Source: Mycolicibacterium tusciae | GTDB taxonomy: Bacteria > Actinomycetota > Actinomycetes > Mycobacteriales > Mycobacteriaceae | Assembly: GCF_002086795.1 (NCBI RefSeq) | Contig: NZ_MVIM01000022.1 | Span: forward strand, 1-64,000 | Length of the DNA: 64,000 nucleotides | Direction of reading: 5' to 3' | Shown here: positions 51,929 through 59,626 of the stretch, piece after piece | Layout of the letters: every line of letters starts with the position of its first letter | Position numbering within the stretch: position 1 is the stretch's first letter | Made by a program: the position numbers and the translations under genes | Notes under the pieces: model-generated | Database searches by the model: none | Told to the model about the DNA's origin: nothing | What the model saw: the letters and a program-made list of their open reading frames with translations, nothing else

Positions 51929-52813
51929 ATGAACAGCGAACAGCTAAAGAAGGCGCAGAGCGGCGCCGGGTTCATCGCGGCATTGGATCAGAGTGGTGGC
52001 AGCACCCCGAAGGCCCTGAAGCTCTACGGCGTCAGCGAGGACGCGTACTCCGGCGACGAGCAGATGTTCGACCTGGTGCACGAGATGCGGACCCGCATCA
52101 TCACCAGTCCGGCCTTCGACGGCGACCGCATCATGGGCGCGATCCTGTTCGAGATGACCATGGACCGCCAGATCGAGGGCCGCCCGACCGCCGACTACCT
52201 GTGGAACGTCAAGAACATCGTTCCGTTCCTCAAGATCGACAAGGGTCTGAACGACGAGCAGGACGGCGCGCAGACCATGAAGCCGATGCCCGGCCTCGAT
52301 GATCTGCTGGACCGCGCCGTCGCCAACGGCGTCTTCGGCACCAAGGAGCGTTCGGTCATCAAGCTGCCCGGCGCGGGCCTGGACGCCGTCGTCGCCCAGC
52401 AGTTCGAGGTGGGCCGGCAGGTCCTCGCGAAGGGCCTGGTGCCGATCATCGAGCCCGAGGTCGACATCAAGAGCCCGAAGAAGGCCGAAGCCGAGGAGCA
52501 GCTCAAGGCCGCCCTGTTGGCCGGCGTGAACGCGCTCAGCGACGACCAGAAGGTCATGCTCAAACTGACGCTGCCCGACACCGACAACCTTTACAGGGAG
52601 CTCGTCGATCACCCCAAGGTGCTACGTGTCGTGGCGCTGTCCGGCGGCTACGCCCGTGATGAGGCCTGCGAGAAGCTGGCCCGCAACACCGGCGTCATCG
52701 CGAGCTTCTCGCGCGCGCTGACCGAGGGTCTGACCGCGCAGCAGAGCGACGAGGAATTCAACGCAACCCTGGATCAGGCGATCGCGAGCATCGCGAAGGC
52801 ATCCGCTAACTGA
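51929..52813 (+). CDS. class I fructose-bisphosphate aldolase
   Basis: Cleaves fructose-1,6-bisphosphate through a Schiff-base lysine, without metal. The 294-aa protein shows class I hallmarks: FIAALDQSGGSTPKAL at the N-terminus, VPFLKIDKG, PIIEPEVDI with catalytic Glu and MLKLTLPD with the Schiff-base Lys. Mycobacteria generally also have a metal-dependent class II enzyme elsewhere; a second aldolase is typical of fast growers. The stop overlaps the CTG proposed as the start of the Lnt-like gene. Confidence 0.9.
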   Translation: MNSEQLKKAQSGAGFIAALDQSGGSTPKALKLYGVSEDAYSGDEQMFDLVHEMRTRIITSPAFDGDRIMGAILFEMTMDRQIEGRPTADYLWNVKNIVPFLKIDKGLNDEQDGAQTMKPMPGLDDLLDRAVANGVFGTKERSVIKLPGAGLDAVVAQQFEVGRQVLAKGLVPIIEPEVDIKSPKKAEAEEQLKAALLAGVNALSDDQKVMLKLTLPDTDNLYRELVDHPKVLRVVALSGGYARDEACEKLARNTGVIASFSRALTEGLTAQQSDEEFNATLDQAIASIAKASAN

Positions 52814-54357
52814 GGCCACCTGAACTGACTCGCGGGCTCGCGGCGGCCCTGGTCGCCGGCGCGTTACCCGCCCTCGCCTTCCCCGCAGTGTCGTGGTGGT
52901 GGCTGGCGTGGGTCGGGCTGATCCCGCTGCTGTTCATCGTCCGTGCGGCGCCATCCGCACTACAAGGCGGCGGACGTGCCTGGTTCGGCATGGCCGGTTT
53001 CGTGCTGACAAACCAGTACTGGCTGTTTCCGAGCGCAGGCCCGCTGGTGGTCGTGGTCGCGCTCGTCGTCGGCGTGCTGTGGTTTCCGTGGGGCTGCGCG
53101 GCGCAGCGGCTGCTTTCCGGTGAGGCCGCGGTGCGACGGGTGCTTGCCGCGGTCGTCGTACTCCCCTCTGCCTGGGTGCTCGCCGAGGCGGTGCGGTCGT
53201 GGCATCAGTTCGGCGGACCGTGGGCGCCGCTCGGCGCGTCACAGTGGAATCAGCCGGCGATGCTGGCACCCGCCTCGGTGGGCGGCGTATGGCTCGTCAG
53301 CTTCCTGGTGGTCGCCGTCAACACCGCGATTGTTGCGGCGATCCTGCTGCGCTCCTGGCGTGCGGCAGCATTGCCGGTTGCCCTCCTCGCCCTCGGCCCG
53401 ACGTGGTTCTGGTTGGGTCCGGCGCCCGGCGCGGGGCCGACGGTGCGGGTAGCACTCGTCCAGCCGGGCGATATCGACGACGCCGCGGCACGTCAGGCGG
53501 CGAGCGAGCGATTGACCGAGGAATTGCGCGGCAGGCAGCTCGATCTCGTGGTCTGGGGTGAAAGCAGTGTGGGCGTCGATCTGACGAGCGACCCGGACGC
53601 CACAGCGCGCCTCGTCGAACTGCGACGCCGGGTCGGCGCGGACGTGTTGGTGAACGTCGACGCACGTGCTCCCGACGGCGGGATCTACAAATCGTCGGTG
53701 CTCATCGGGTCCGACGGACCACGTGGCTCGTATGCGAAAACGCGGCTGGTGCCGTTCGGCGAATATGTGCCGCTACGAACGCTATTCGGCTGGGCGACCC
53801 GTCATACCAAGGCGGCCGGTGAGGATCGCCGGCGCGGCGACGGCCCGGTGGTACTGCACGCCGGGGAGCTGGCCGTCGGGCCGTTGATCAGCTTCGAGAC
53901 CACCTTTTCGGATCTGCCGCGGCGTGTAGTGCGCCTTGGCGCCGAGCTTTTGACGTATCAGAGTTCGACGTCGAGTTATCAAGGCAGCTGGGCGCAACCG
54001 CAATTGGCGAGCATGGCCGCCGTCCACGCCGCCGAAACCGGTCATCCCGCCCTGCATGCCGGAACATCCGGTGTCAGTACGGCATTCGACGCGCGGGGCC
54101 GTGAACTCGGGCGGTTGCCCGCGTCCGACCAAGGTGTACTGGTGGTCGATGTGCCGTTGGACTCGCGCGTCACCATCTACGATCGGCTCGGTCATTGGCC
54201 GATCGTGGTGGCGGCGGTGTTGATCCTTACGGCGTGGTGTGCACGATCAGCACGTCGGTCTTGGACCGGCGAGCGACGTTGGCCGGCACGGAGCCGAGCA
54301 GGCGGCCCGCGATCGTGGAGAGTCCGACGTTACCGACGACCAGAAGATCGGCCTTGA
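52810..54357 (+). CDS. apolipoprotein N-acyltransferase-like protein, catalytic Cys replaced by Ser
   Basis: An integral membrane protein with about six N-terminal membrane segments and a nitrilase-like domain (from about residue 210). Of the Lnt triad Glu is present (VVWGESS) and Lys is present (YAKTRLVPFGEYVP), but the Cys of the ICYE motif is Ser (ISFE; codon 53890-53892). Lipoprotein N-acylation is therefore doubtful. The first membrane segment begins before the first conventional codon (GTG 52888), so a CTG at 52810, overlapping the aldolase stop as CTGA, is proposed as start; this is an inference. It is not next to a Ppm1 gene, unlike the true Lnt. Its last 131 bp overlap usp antisense. 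Confidence 0.75.
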   Translation: MRPPELTRGLAAALVAGALPALAFPAVSWWWLAWVGLIPLLFIVRAAPSALQGGGRAWFGMAGFVLTNQYWLFPSAGPLVVVVALVVGVLWFPWGCAAQRLLSGEAAVRRVLAAVVVLPSAWVLAEAVRSWHQFGGPWAPLGASQWNQPAMLAPASVGGVWLVSFLVVAVNTAIVAAILLRSWRAAALPVALLALGPTWFWLGPAPGAGPTVRVALVQPGDIDDAAARQAASERLTEELRGRQLDLVVWGESSVGVDLTSDPDATARLVELRRRVGADVLVNVDARAPDGGIYKSSVLIGSDGPRGSYAKTRLVPFGEYVPLRTLFGWATRHTKAAGEDRRRGDGPVVLHAGELAVGPLISFETTFSDLPRRVVRLGAELLTYQSSTSSYQGSWAQPQLASMAAVHAAETGHPALHAGTSGVSTAFDARGRELGRLPASDQGVLVVDVPLDSRVTIYDRLGHWPIVVAAVLILTAWCARSARRSWTGERRWPARSRAGGPRSWRVRRYRRPEDRP

Positions 54358-54673
54358 CCTCTTCGGCGAGATCGACCAAGGCGTCGACGGGTGCGCCGAC
54401 GATCGCCTTCTCCTCGACGTTCTTGGCGCCCGCCTGATGCGCACGCTCCTTCGCCTCGCGCAGAATCGCGTAGATGGGGGCGTTGCCCGACATCTTGTAG
54501 CCCTCGTCCTTGAGCACGTCGGCCGCGCGCTGGTCTTCGCTCTGGGGGAAGTACGCCGTCGCCACGACGACAGTCGCGCCTGACCCGGCGGCGATCTGGC
54601 CGGCTTTCTCCACCGCGCGCAGCGACGAATCCGATCCGTCCGTGCCGACCACGATGGTCGTGTAGCCGCTCAT
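54227..54673 (-). CDS. universal stress protein (single-domain)
   Basis: A 148-aa Usp domain protein. Start VVGTDGSDSS and the ATP-binding pattern GNVGLSTIAGRLLGSV (G-2x-G-9x-G-S) are both present, so it probably binds ATP. It begins at the ATG at 54673 after AGGG. Its 3' end lies within the Lnt-like gene. Usp proteins act in hypoxia or growth-arrest responses; the partner is unknown. Confidence 0.88.
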   Translation of the reverse strand: MSGYTTIVVGTDGSDSSLRAVEKAGQIAAGSGATVVVATAYFPQSEDQRAADVLKDEGYKMSGNAPIYAILREAKERAHQAGAKNVEEKAIVGAPVDALVDLAEEVKADLLVVGNVGLSTIAGRLLGSVPANVARRSKTDVLIVHTTP

Positions 54674-54885
54674 TCGTGCCCTCCCAAGGTAGGTTGCAGC
54701 GCCACCCGAGACAGTAACCCGTCCTCCGGCGAACATGGGTGCGAATCACCACACATGAGTGGCATCAGCCTGGTCTTTCGCCATTTGAGCGGAAGCAACA
54801 TCACTGATGTCGTCCCGACGTGACCCCGCCTACATGCGAAGGGGTCCGCACGGTTACGGCACCGACGGGCGGGTAATCGCTTGCC
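54674..54885 (+). other. intergenic interval, nothing clear
   Basis: 212 bp between usp and udgX (divergent starts). It should carry both promoters, but I see no convincing -35/-10 pair, repeat or RNA. Confidence 0.4.
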
Positions 54886-55533
54886 ATGGCAGGGCACACC
54901 GCGGCCGAATTCGTTCCCGACAGCCTCAAGTTGGACGAACTCGCGGACGCCGCGCACAGCTGTAAGGGCTGCGACCTGTACCTGGACGCGACCCAGACGG
55001 TGTTCGGCGCCGGGTCGGCGACAGCGGATCTCATGCTGGTCGGCGAACAGCCCGGCGATCAGGAGGACAGGGCAGGCGAGCCATTCGTCGGGCCTGCAGG
55101 CAGGCTGCTCGACAAGGCGCTGGCGGCGGCTGGCGTGGAGCGAGATCGGTTGTACGTCACGAATGCGGTGAAACACTTCAAATTCACGCTCCCCGAGCGG
55201 GGCAAGCGACGCATCCACAAGACACCGAGTCGAACCGAGGTGGTGGCCTGCCGGCCGTGGCTGGTCGCCGAGCTGATGGCCGTGCAGCCCAAGGTGCTGA
55301 TGCTGCTCGGCGCGACGGCCGCACAATCGCTGATGGGCAGCGGATTTCGACTCACCGCCCATCGCGGCGAAGTGTTGCACCTACCCGACTCCGACGATGT
55401 CGCGTTCGATCCGCAGATCGTGGCGACCGCACACCCGTCGTCGGTGCTGCGCGGCCGTCCCGAGGACCGCGAGGAGGCGTTCGACGCGCTGGTGTCGGAT
55501 CTGCGATTCGCAGCCGACCTGCTGGCCTCCTAG
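54886..55533 (+). CDS. udgX: uracil-DNA glycosylase of the UdgX type
   Basis: A 215-aa Fe-S uracil-DNA glycosylase. The UdgX-specific loop KRRIH (residues 107-111) carries the His that, in UdgX, forms a covalent bond to DNA after uracil excision. Motif GEQPGDQED binds uracil and HPSSVLRG is the C-terminal motif; CKGC and a later Cys fit the Fe-S cluster. From memory it is very similar to M. smegmatis UdgX. It starts with an ATG after a GGTAATCGC-type leader without a good Shine-Dalgarno. Confidence 0.92.
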   Translation: MAGHTAAEFVPDSLKLDELADAAHSCKGCDLYLDATQTVFGAGSATADLMLVGEQPGDQEDRAGEPFVGPAGRLLDKALAAAGVERDRLYVTNAVKHFKFTLPERGKRRIHKTPSRTEVVACRPWLVAELMAVQPKVLMLLGATAAQSLMGSGFRLTAHRGEVLHLPDSDDVAFDPQIVATAHPSSVLRGRPEDREEAFDALVSDLRFAADLLAS

Positions 55534-55547
55534 GACATCATCAGTGC

Positions 55548-56396
55548 ATGGAGACCACGGCTCGGCTGCGGGACGGGCGGTTGCTGGCCTACGCCGAGTA
55601 CGGGATCCACGACGGTTTCCCGGTCGTCAACGCACACGGTGGCCTTGCCTGCCGCCTCGACGTCGAATCGGCAGATGACATCGCCGCAGCGGCCGGGATT
55701 CGGCTGATCTCACCGGACCGGCCCGGTGTCGGGCGCTCAGATCCCGATCCCGGGCGCACCACATTGAGCTGGGCATCCGATGTCGAAGAATTGGTCGACC
55801 GACTCGGGGTGGAGCGGTTCGCCGTGATGGGCTGGTCGATGGGCGGACAGTACGCGGCGGCGGTCGGACACGCCCTGCGTCACCGGGTGACCCGGGTGGC
55901 GATCATCGCAGGGGCACTGCCGCTGACCGGATCCGGCGTGTTCGACCAGCTGCCCGCGATGGACCGATACCTCACCCGCATGTCTGAGCGTGCGCCGTGG
56001 CTGGCGCGACAGTGGTTTCGAATCATGGGGCTTGCGCCACGGCTCGCCCCCGTGCTGTACGGACGCCTCGCCGCGCACGACTTGGGGCAGGCCGACGGCG
56101 CCGTCATCCGCGGCGAGGGGTTCCGGACATTCTCGAGAATGTCGCGCGAAGCGATGTGCCAACCGGCAGGCGCCGTCGAGGAGTACCGCGCATGGATGCG
56201 ACCCTGGGGGTTTGCACCCGAAGACCTCGACGTACCCGTCGACATCTGGGCGGGCACTGACGACGAACTGGTCAACCCGAGTTGGCCGCAGCGCCTCGCA
56301 TCACGAATCCCGAACGCGACCCTGAACATTCGCGACGGCGGACACTTCGTCGCACACCTGCACTACCGGGAGATATTCGACTCGCTGCGTCGCTAG
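55548..56396 (+). CDS. alpha/beta-hydrolase
   Basis: A 282-aa soluble hydrolase. HGG oxyanion region (NAHGGLACR), nucleophile elbow GWSMGGQ, acid in WAGTDDELV and His in GGHFVAHLH form a plausible triad. The lid region (residues 130-200) is helical. It begins 14 bp after udgX and may be co-transcribed with it. The substrate is unknown. Confidence 0.88.
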   Translation: METTARLRDGRLLAYAEYGIHDGFPVVNAHGGLACRLDVESADDIAAAAGIRLISPDRPGVGRSDPDPGRTTLSWASDVEELVDRLGVERFAVMGWSMGGQYAAAVGHALRHRVTRVAIIAGALPLTGSGVFDQLPAMDRYLTRMSERAPWLARQWFRIMGLAPRLAPVLYGRLAAHDLGQADGAVIRGEGFRTFSRMSREAMCQPAGAVEEYRAWMRPWGFAPEDLDVPVDIWAGTDDELVNPSWPQRLASRIPNATLNIRDGGHFVAHLHYREIFDSLRR

Positions 56397-56662
56397 CAGA
56401 CGGCGGGCGGCACCCATCCCGAAACGTTCGGTGGTACCCATCCGCAGGGTCCGTAGTAGTGAGGACCGTCCCATCGTGCGTCACGCCATTCGCGGTAATC
56501 GTCGCGTCGGTCGTGCCAGCGCGGCTTGTCGATTTTCAACGTGATTCCCGACGAATTCGGTACCGCCGGTTCGGCATTGGCGACGGCGGCACTCAGCCCC
56601 GCTGCTGTGAACCCCATTGCCCCGACGAACGCCACACTGGCGCCGATCTTCTTCATCTTCAC
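56393..56662 (-). CDS. small secreted Trp/Pro-rich protein
   Basis: An 89-aa exported protein. Signal peptide (KKIGASVAFVGAMGFTAAGLSAAVANA) cleaved before EPAVP; the mature part has a charged Arg/Asp/Trp segment (KPRWHDRRDDYREWRDARWD) and a C-terminal loop with GWVPP twice, flanked by two Cys at the end (CGWVPPNVSGWVPPAVC), likely a disulphide. The GTG at 56662 follows AGAGG by 7 nt; a TTG and an ATG nearby are alternatives. Convergent with the hydrolase gene, overlapping by 4 bp. Confidence 0.65.
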   Translation of the reverse strand: MKMKKIGASVAFVGAMGFTAAGLSAAVANAEPAVPNSSGITLKIDKPRWHDRRDDYREWRDARWDGPHYYGPCGWVPPNVSGWVPPAVC

Positions 56663-56876
56663 GATCAAACCTCTGCATTATCAGCTATCCGACCCGACAC
56701 GATCTTAACCGCTGTACGGATTGCCGTTCGGGTGCCCCTGTCGGTCCCCGCCTGCCGAAACTTTCAGCAAATCGTGAGGCGCCGTGTTACCGAGTACGCT
56801 GAACGTGATTCTGCCGCAGCGTTATTGGTTGAGCAGGTTTGCGAGCGACGGGGCGGTAAATTCTTTCTGCAAAGAT
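56663..56876. other. intergenic interval, AT-richer than surroundings
   Basis: 214 bp between the small secreted gene and the SRPBCC gene. It holds the promoter of the secreted gene, and the end of the SRPBCC gene abuts it. The DNA is richer in A/T than the neighbours. No repeat, RNA or terminator is clear. Confidence 0.35.
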
Positions 56877-57308
56877 TCAGGCGTACAGCGATTCGAACTT
56901 GCGTATCGACCGTTCGAGGTCGCCCTTCACCGCCCGCACCGCCGCCATTCCGATGGGCCCGAACAGCGGCGCACCGCCCAGTTCCATCTTCATCGTGAAC
57001 GAACACCCCTGGTTCGTCGGCTTCACCGTCATCTTCAGTGCGTACTTCGTTCCGCCGACGCCGTCCCCGGTGATGGCGATGAGTCGCGGCGGATCCAGTT
57101 CACGGATGGTCCACTTGACGCGGTTGCGCATGCCTTTCGCGCCGGCGACCCCGACAATCGTCGTGCCCACCTCTAGCTCCGACGGCAGCTCACCACGCCA
57201 GCCCTCGTGCATCGACAGCCAGTCGCCGAGCGTCGAGAGGTCCGATACATGTACCCACGCGTCATCGGGGCTCAACGACAGGTCTCGCGACAGCTCAAGT
57301 TTGGCCAC
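56877..57308 (-). CDS. SRPBCC-family (START-like) protein, Rv0910-type
   Basis: A 143-aa helix-grip protein. It begins with the family pattern SPDDAWVHVSDLSTLGDWLSMHEGW and has beta strands RNRVKWTIRELDPPRLIAITG and a C-terminal helix LERSIRKFESLYA. In M. tuberculosis the Rv0910-like branch is annotated as toxin of a toxin-antitoxin pair; no antitoxin gene is visible here, so a lipid-binding role is equally possible. The GTG lies 6 nt after a TAACAT -10 box (leaderless). Confidence 0.75.
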   Translation of the reverse strand: MAKLELSRDLSLSPDDAWVHVSDLSTLGDWLSMHEGWRGELPSELEVGTTIVGVAGAKGMRNRVKWTIRELDPPRLIAITGDGVGGTKYALKMTVKPTNQGCSFTMKMELGGAPLFGPIGMAAVRAVKGDLERSIRKFESLYA

Positions 57309-57314
57309 GCTCAG

Positions 57315-57320
57315 ATGTTA
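57315..57320 (-). promoter_or_regulatory. -10 box of a leaderless mRNA (SRPBCC gene)
   Basis: TAACAT on the minus strand ends exactly 6 nt before the GTG at 57308. Confidence 0.5.
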
Positions 57321-57332
57321 ACCATGATTCCC

Positions 57333-57360
57333 TGGAGCGAGTGACGGGATTCGAACCCAC
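57333..57360 (-). pseudogene. tRNA 3'-end fragment (tRNA-Gly-like), possible attachment-site scar
   Basis: The minus-strand sequence contains a T arm with loop TTCGAAT and the 3' acceptor strand CACTCGC followed by T and encoded CCA, matching the end of bacterial tRNA-Gly. Upstream (57361-57410) there is no D arm, anticodon arm or GCGAGTG 5' acceptor strand, so it is not a working gene. Tyrosine integrases recombine at such tRNA 3' ends; this can be a leftover att copy. No integrase is nearby. Confidence 0.6.
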
Positions 57361-57428
57361 GCGCACCGTTGCAATCGCGATGATGCGAACCGACGGCGCG
57401 CCGACCGTCAGCGCGCTGGTCCCGGGGT

Positions 57429-57434
57429 TAATTT
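57429..57434 (+). promoter_or_regulatory. -10 box of a leaderless mRNA (mgtC gene)
   Basis: TAATTT ends exactly 6 nt before the ATG at 57441. Confidence 0.5.
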
Positions 57435-57440
57435 GTGCGG

Positions 57441-58175
57441 ATGGATGTCTTGTTGGCCGCCGCCGATCCACCGTTCTTCGGCGGTCCCGGGCAGGGCACC
57501 CGCCAGATCGTCGAGTTGTTCGTCGCGTTCGGGCTCACGGCGCTGATCGGTCTCGAACGCGAACTCCAGGGCAAGAGCGCCGGCGTGCGCACACAGACGA
57601 TCGTTGGCACCGCCTCGGCCCTGATCCTGCTGGTCAGCAAGTACGGCTTCCAGGACGTTCTGCAGGACGGACTCGTCGTCGTCGACCCGTCCCGTGTCGC
57701 CGCCCAGATCGTCTCGGGCATCGGCTTTCTCGGCGCCGGCATCATCATCTTCCGCCGAGGCTCGGTACACGGGCTGACCACCGCGGCGGCAGTCTGGGAG
57801 TCCGCGGCGATCGGCATGGCGGCCGGGTCCGGTCTGCTTCTGCTTGCGGTCACCGTGACAGCCATGCATTTCCTCGTCGTCGTCGGCTTCCTGCCGCTGG
57901 CCCGCTGGCTCACCTCCCGGCTGAGCGGATCGGTGACCATGCACGTCAGCTACCGGGAGGGCCAAGGTGTGATGAGTCGCCTTCTACAGGCGTGCGAGCG
58001 ACGGCAATGGCAGCTCACTGACCTCGCAGCCGACAGCGCGGAACTGTCGGCTGACCCAGGACACGGCGGCGTCTTGATGACGCTCTCGGGCCGAGGGATC
58101 GTGAACGCGCCGATGGTCCTGGCCGGAATCGACGGTGTCATCGGAATCCACCAGTTCGACGACGACCCCGATTAG
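57441..58175 (+). CDS. mgtC: MgtC/SapB family membrane protein
   Basis: A 244-aa protein with four or five membrane segments in residues 20-150 and a C-terminal cytosolic ACT-like domain (residues 160-240). MgtC signatures are LGLERELQGKSAGVRTQTIVG-type (here IGLERELQGKSAGVRT), GIGFLGAGIIIF and GLTTAAAVW. The family supports growth at low magnesium and virulence in M. tuberculosis. Usual Mg-responsive leaders are absent: the start lies 6 nt after the -10 box. Confidence 0.88.
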   Translation: MDVLLAAADPPFFGGPGQGTRQIVELFVAFGLTALIGLERELQGKSAGVRTQTIVGTASALILLVSKYGFQDVLQDGLVVVDPSRVAAQIVSGIGFLGAGIIIFRRGSVHGLTTAAAVWESAAIGMAAGSGLLLLAVTVTAMHFLVVVGFLPLARWLTSRLSGSVTMHVSYREGQGVMSRLLQACERRQWQLTDLAADSAELSADPGHGGVLMTLSGRGIVNAPMVLAGIDGVIGIHQFDDDPD

Positions 58176-58193
58176 ACCGCGTCAGAATGCACT

Positions 58194-58910
58194 GTGACCA
58201 TCGGACTCATCTGCGCCGTCCCGCAGGAACTCGACGCGCTGCGCGGCGATCTGGCGGAAACCCACTCCGAGGCCAGGGCGCACACCCGGTTCGTCACCGG
58301 CGTCCTCGACGGCCACGACGTCGTGTTGGCTGGGTCCGGGATGGGCAAGGTCAACGCAGCGATCGTCACCACGCTGCTGGCCGACCGGTTCGGTTGCCGC
58401 ACAGTCGTTTTCTCCGGTGTTGCTGGCGGGCTCGACCCGGCGCTGTCGATCGGTGACGTCGTCGTGGCCGACCGCATCGTCCAGCACGACGCCGGTGTCC
58501 TCGAGAACGAGAAGATCCGCCCCTATCAACCGGGCCACGCGCCGATCATCAACGAGACCGATCGCCTCGGCTATCCGGTGGATCCCGACTTGCTCGGCAG
58601 GGTCAAGGACCGCCTCGCCGGCATGTCGGTCCCCGGTCAAATCGTCTACGGCACAGTCCTTACCGGTGACCAGTATCTGAATTGCGATTCGACGCGGGAG
58701 TGGCTGCTCGCCGAGTTCGGAGGCAGGGCGATCGAAATGGAGGGCGGAGCGGTCGCGCAAGTCTGCGAGGCGTTCGGACTTCCCTGGTTGGTCATCCGCG
58801 CGCTATCCGACCTCGCCGGCGGGAATGCGCTTTTCGACTTCACCGCATTCGTCGACCAGGCTTCGGCGACATCGGCCACGATCCTGCGGCAGCTGTTGCC
58901 GGTCCTATGA
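58194..58910 (+). CDS. mtnN: 5'-methylthioadenosine/S-adenosylhomocysteine nucleosidase
   Basis: Cleaves adenine from methylthioadenosine and S-adenosylhomocysteine. The 238-aa protein has the catalytic Glu in AVPQEL, GMGKVNAAI, the base-binding VFSGVAGG, the ribose-binding AIEMEGGAVAQVC and the catalytic Asp in RALSDLAGG. The gene starts with GTG, 18 bp after mgtC, and overlaps the next gene by 4 bp (ATGA). Confidence 0.92.
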   Translation: MTIGLICAVPQELDALRGDLAETHSEARAHTRFVTGVLDGHDVVLAGSGMGKVNAAIVTTLLADRFGCRTVVFSGVAGGLDPALSIGDVVVADRIVQHDAGVLENEKIRPYQPGHAPIINETDRLGYPVDPDLLGRVKDRLAGMSVPGQIVYGTVLTGDQYLNCDSTREWLLAEFGGRAIEMEGGAVAQVCEAFGLPWLVIRALSDLAGGNALFDFTAFVDQASATSATILRQLLPVL

Positions 58911-59626
58911 CGAGTCTGTTGGCCAGAGTGCTCGACGCGCACGGCGGACTGGACGTGTGGCGGCGGTTCAGTCGCGTCGAGGCCACGATCGTCAGCGGCG
59001 GACTGATGTTCGAGATGAAAGGCCAACCCCAGGACCCGACACCTCGCCGAATGACCGCGGCGCTGCAACATGAATGGGCCTCGGTGCAACCCTTCGGTGC
59101 GGACGACCAGAAAACCGATTTCACACCCGAGCGGATAGCGATCGAGAGACTCGACGGCGCGGTGGTGGCCGAACTGATGAACCCCGAGGCGTCATTCGAA
59201 GGCGACGACCTCCACACACCGTGGAATCCGTTGCAGCGGGCCTACTTCAACGGCTACGCACTGTGGACGTACCTGACGAGTCCGTTTCTCTTGGCGCTGC
59301 CGGGGTACACCGTGCGCGAACTCGACCCGATCGACGATGACGGCCGAGCACTGACCGGCCTGCAGGTGACATTCCCGGCCGGTTTCGTCAGTCACAGCAC
59401 GCTTCAGGAGTTCTACTTCGGACCCGACCTTTTGCTGGCGCGCCACGACTACCGCGTCGAAATCGCCGGCAGTTTCTCGGCGATTCAGTACATCTCGGAC
59501 TACGTCGAAGCCGACGGTGTCATGATGCCGACCAAGCGACGCGCCTACCTCTGCGGCGACGATGGCCGGCCGATGTTCGACCAACTCATGGTGTCGATCG
59601 ACCTGTCCGACTACCACTTCTCGTAG
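58907..59626 (+). CDS. hypothetical protein, beta-rich
   Basis: A 239-aa soluble protein, not recognised. The N-terminus LLARVLDAHGGLDVWRRFS is a pattern seen in lipoprotein-localisation (LolA/LppX-like) and related beta folds, and the rest alternates short beta strands (YTVRELDPIDDDG, LLLARHDYRVEIAGSF, MMPTKRRAYLCG). It has no signal peptide. It is coupled to mtnN by ATGA. Its end overlaps the convergent MFS gene by 41 bp. Confidence 0.7.
   Translation: MTSLLARVLDAHGGLDVWRRFSRVEATIVSGGLMFEMKGQPQDPTPRRMTAALQHEWASVQPFGADDQKTDFTPERIAIERLDGAVVAELMNPEASFEGDDLHTPWNPLQRAYFNGYALWTYLTSPFLLALPGYTVRELDPIDDDGRALTGLQVTFPAGFVSHSTLQEFYFGPDLLLARHDYRVEIAGSFSAIQYISDYVEADGVMMPTKRRAYLCGDDGRPMFDQLMVSIDLSDYHFS

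Noticed and set aside
56877..57308. Toxin-antitoxin pair at the Rv0910-like gene
   Set aside because: No small antitoxin gene lies beside it on either strand.
57333..57410. Complete tRNA gene
   Set aside because: Only T arm and acceptor 3' strand are present; no D or anticodon arm and no complementary 5' strand.
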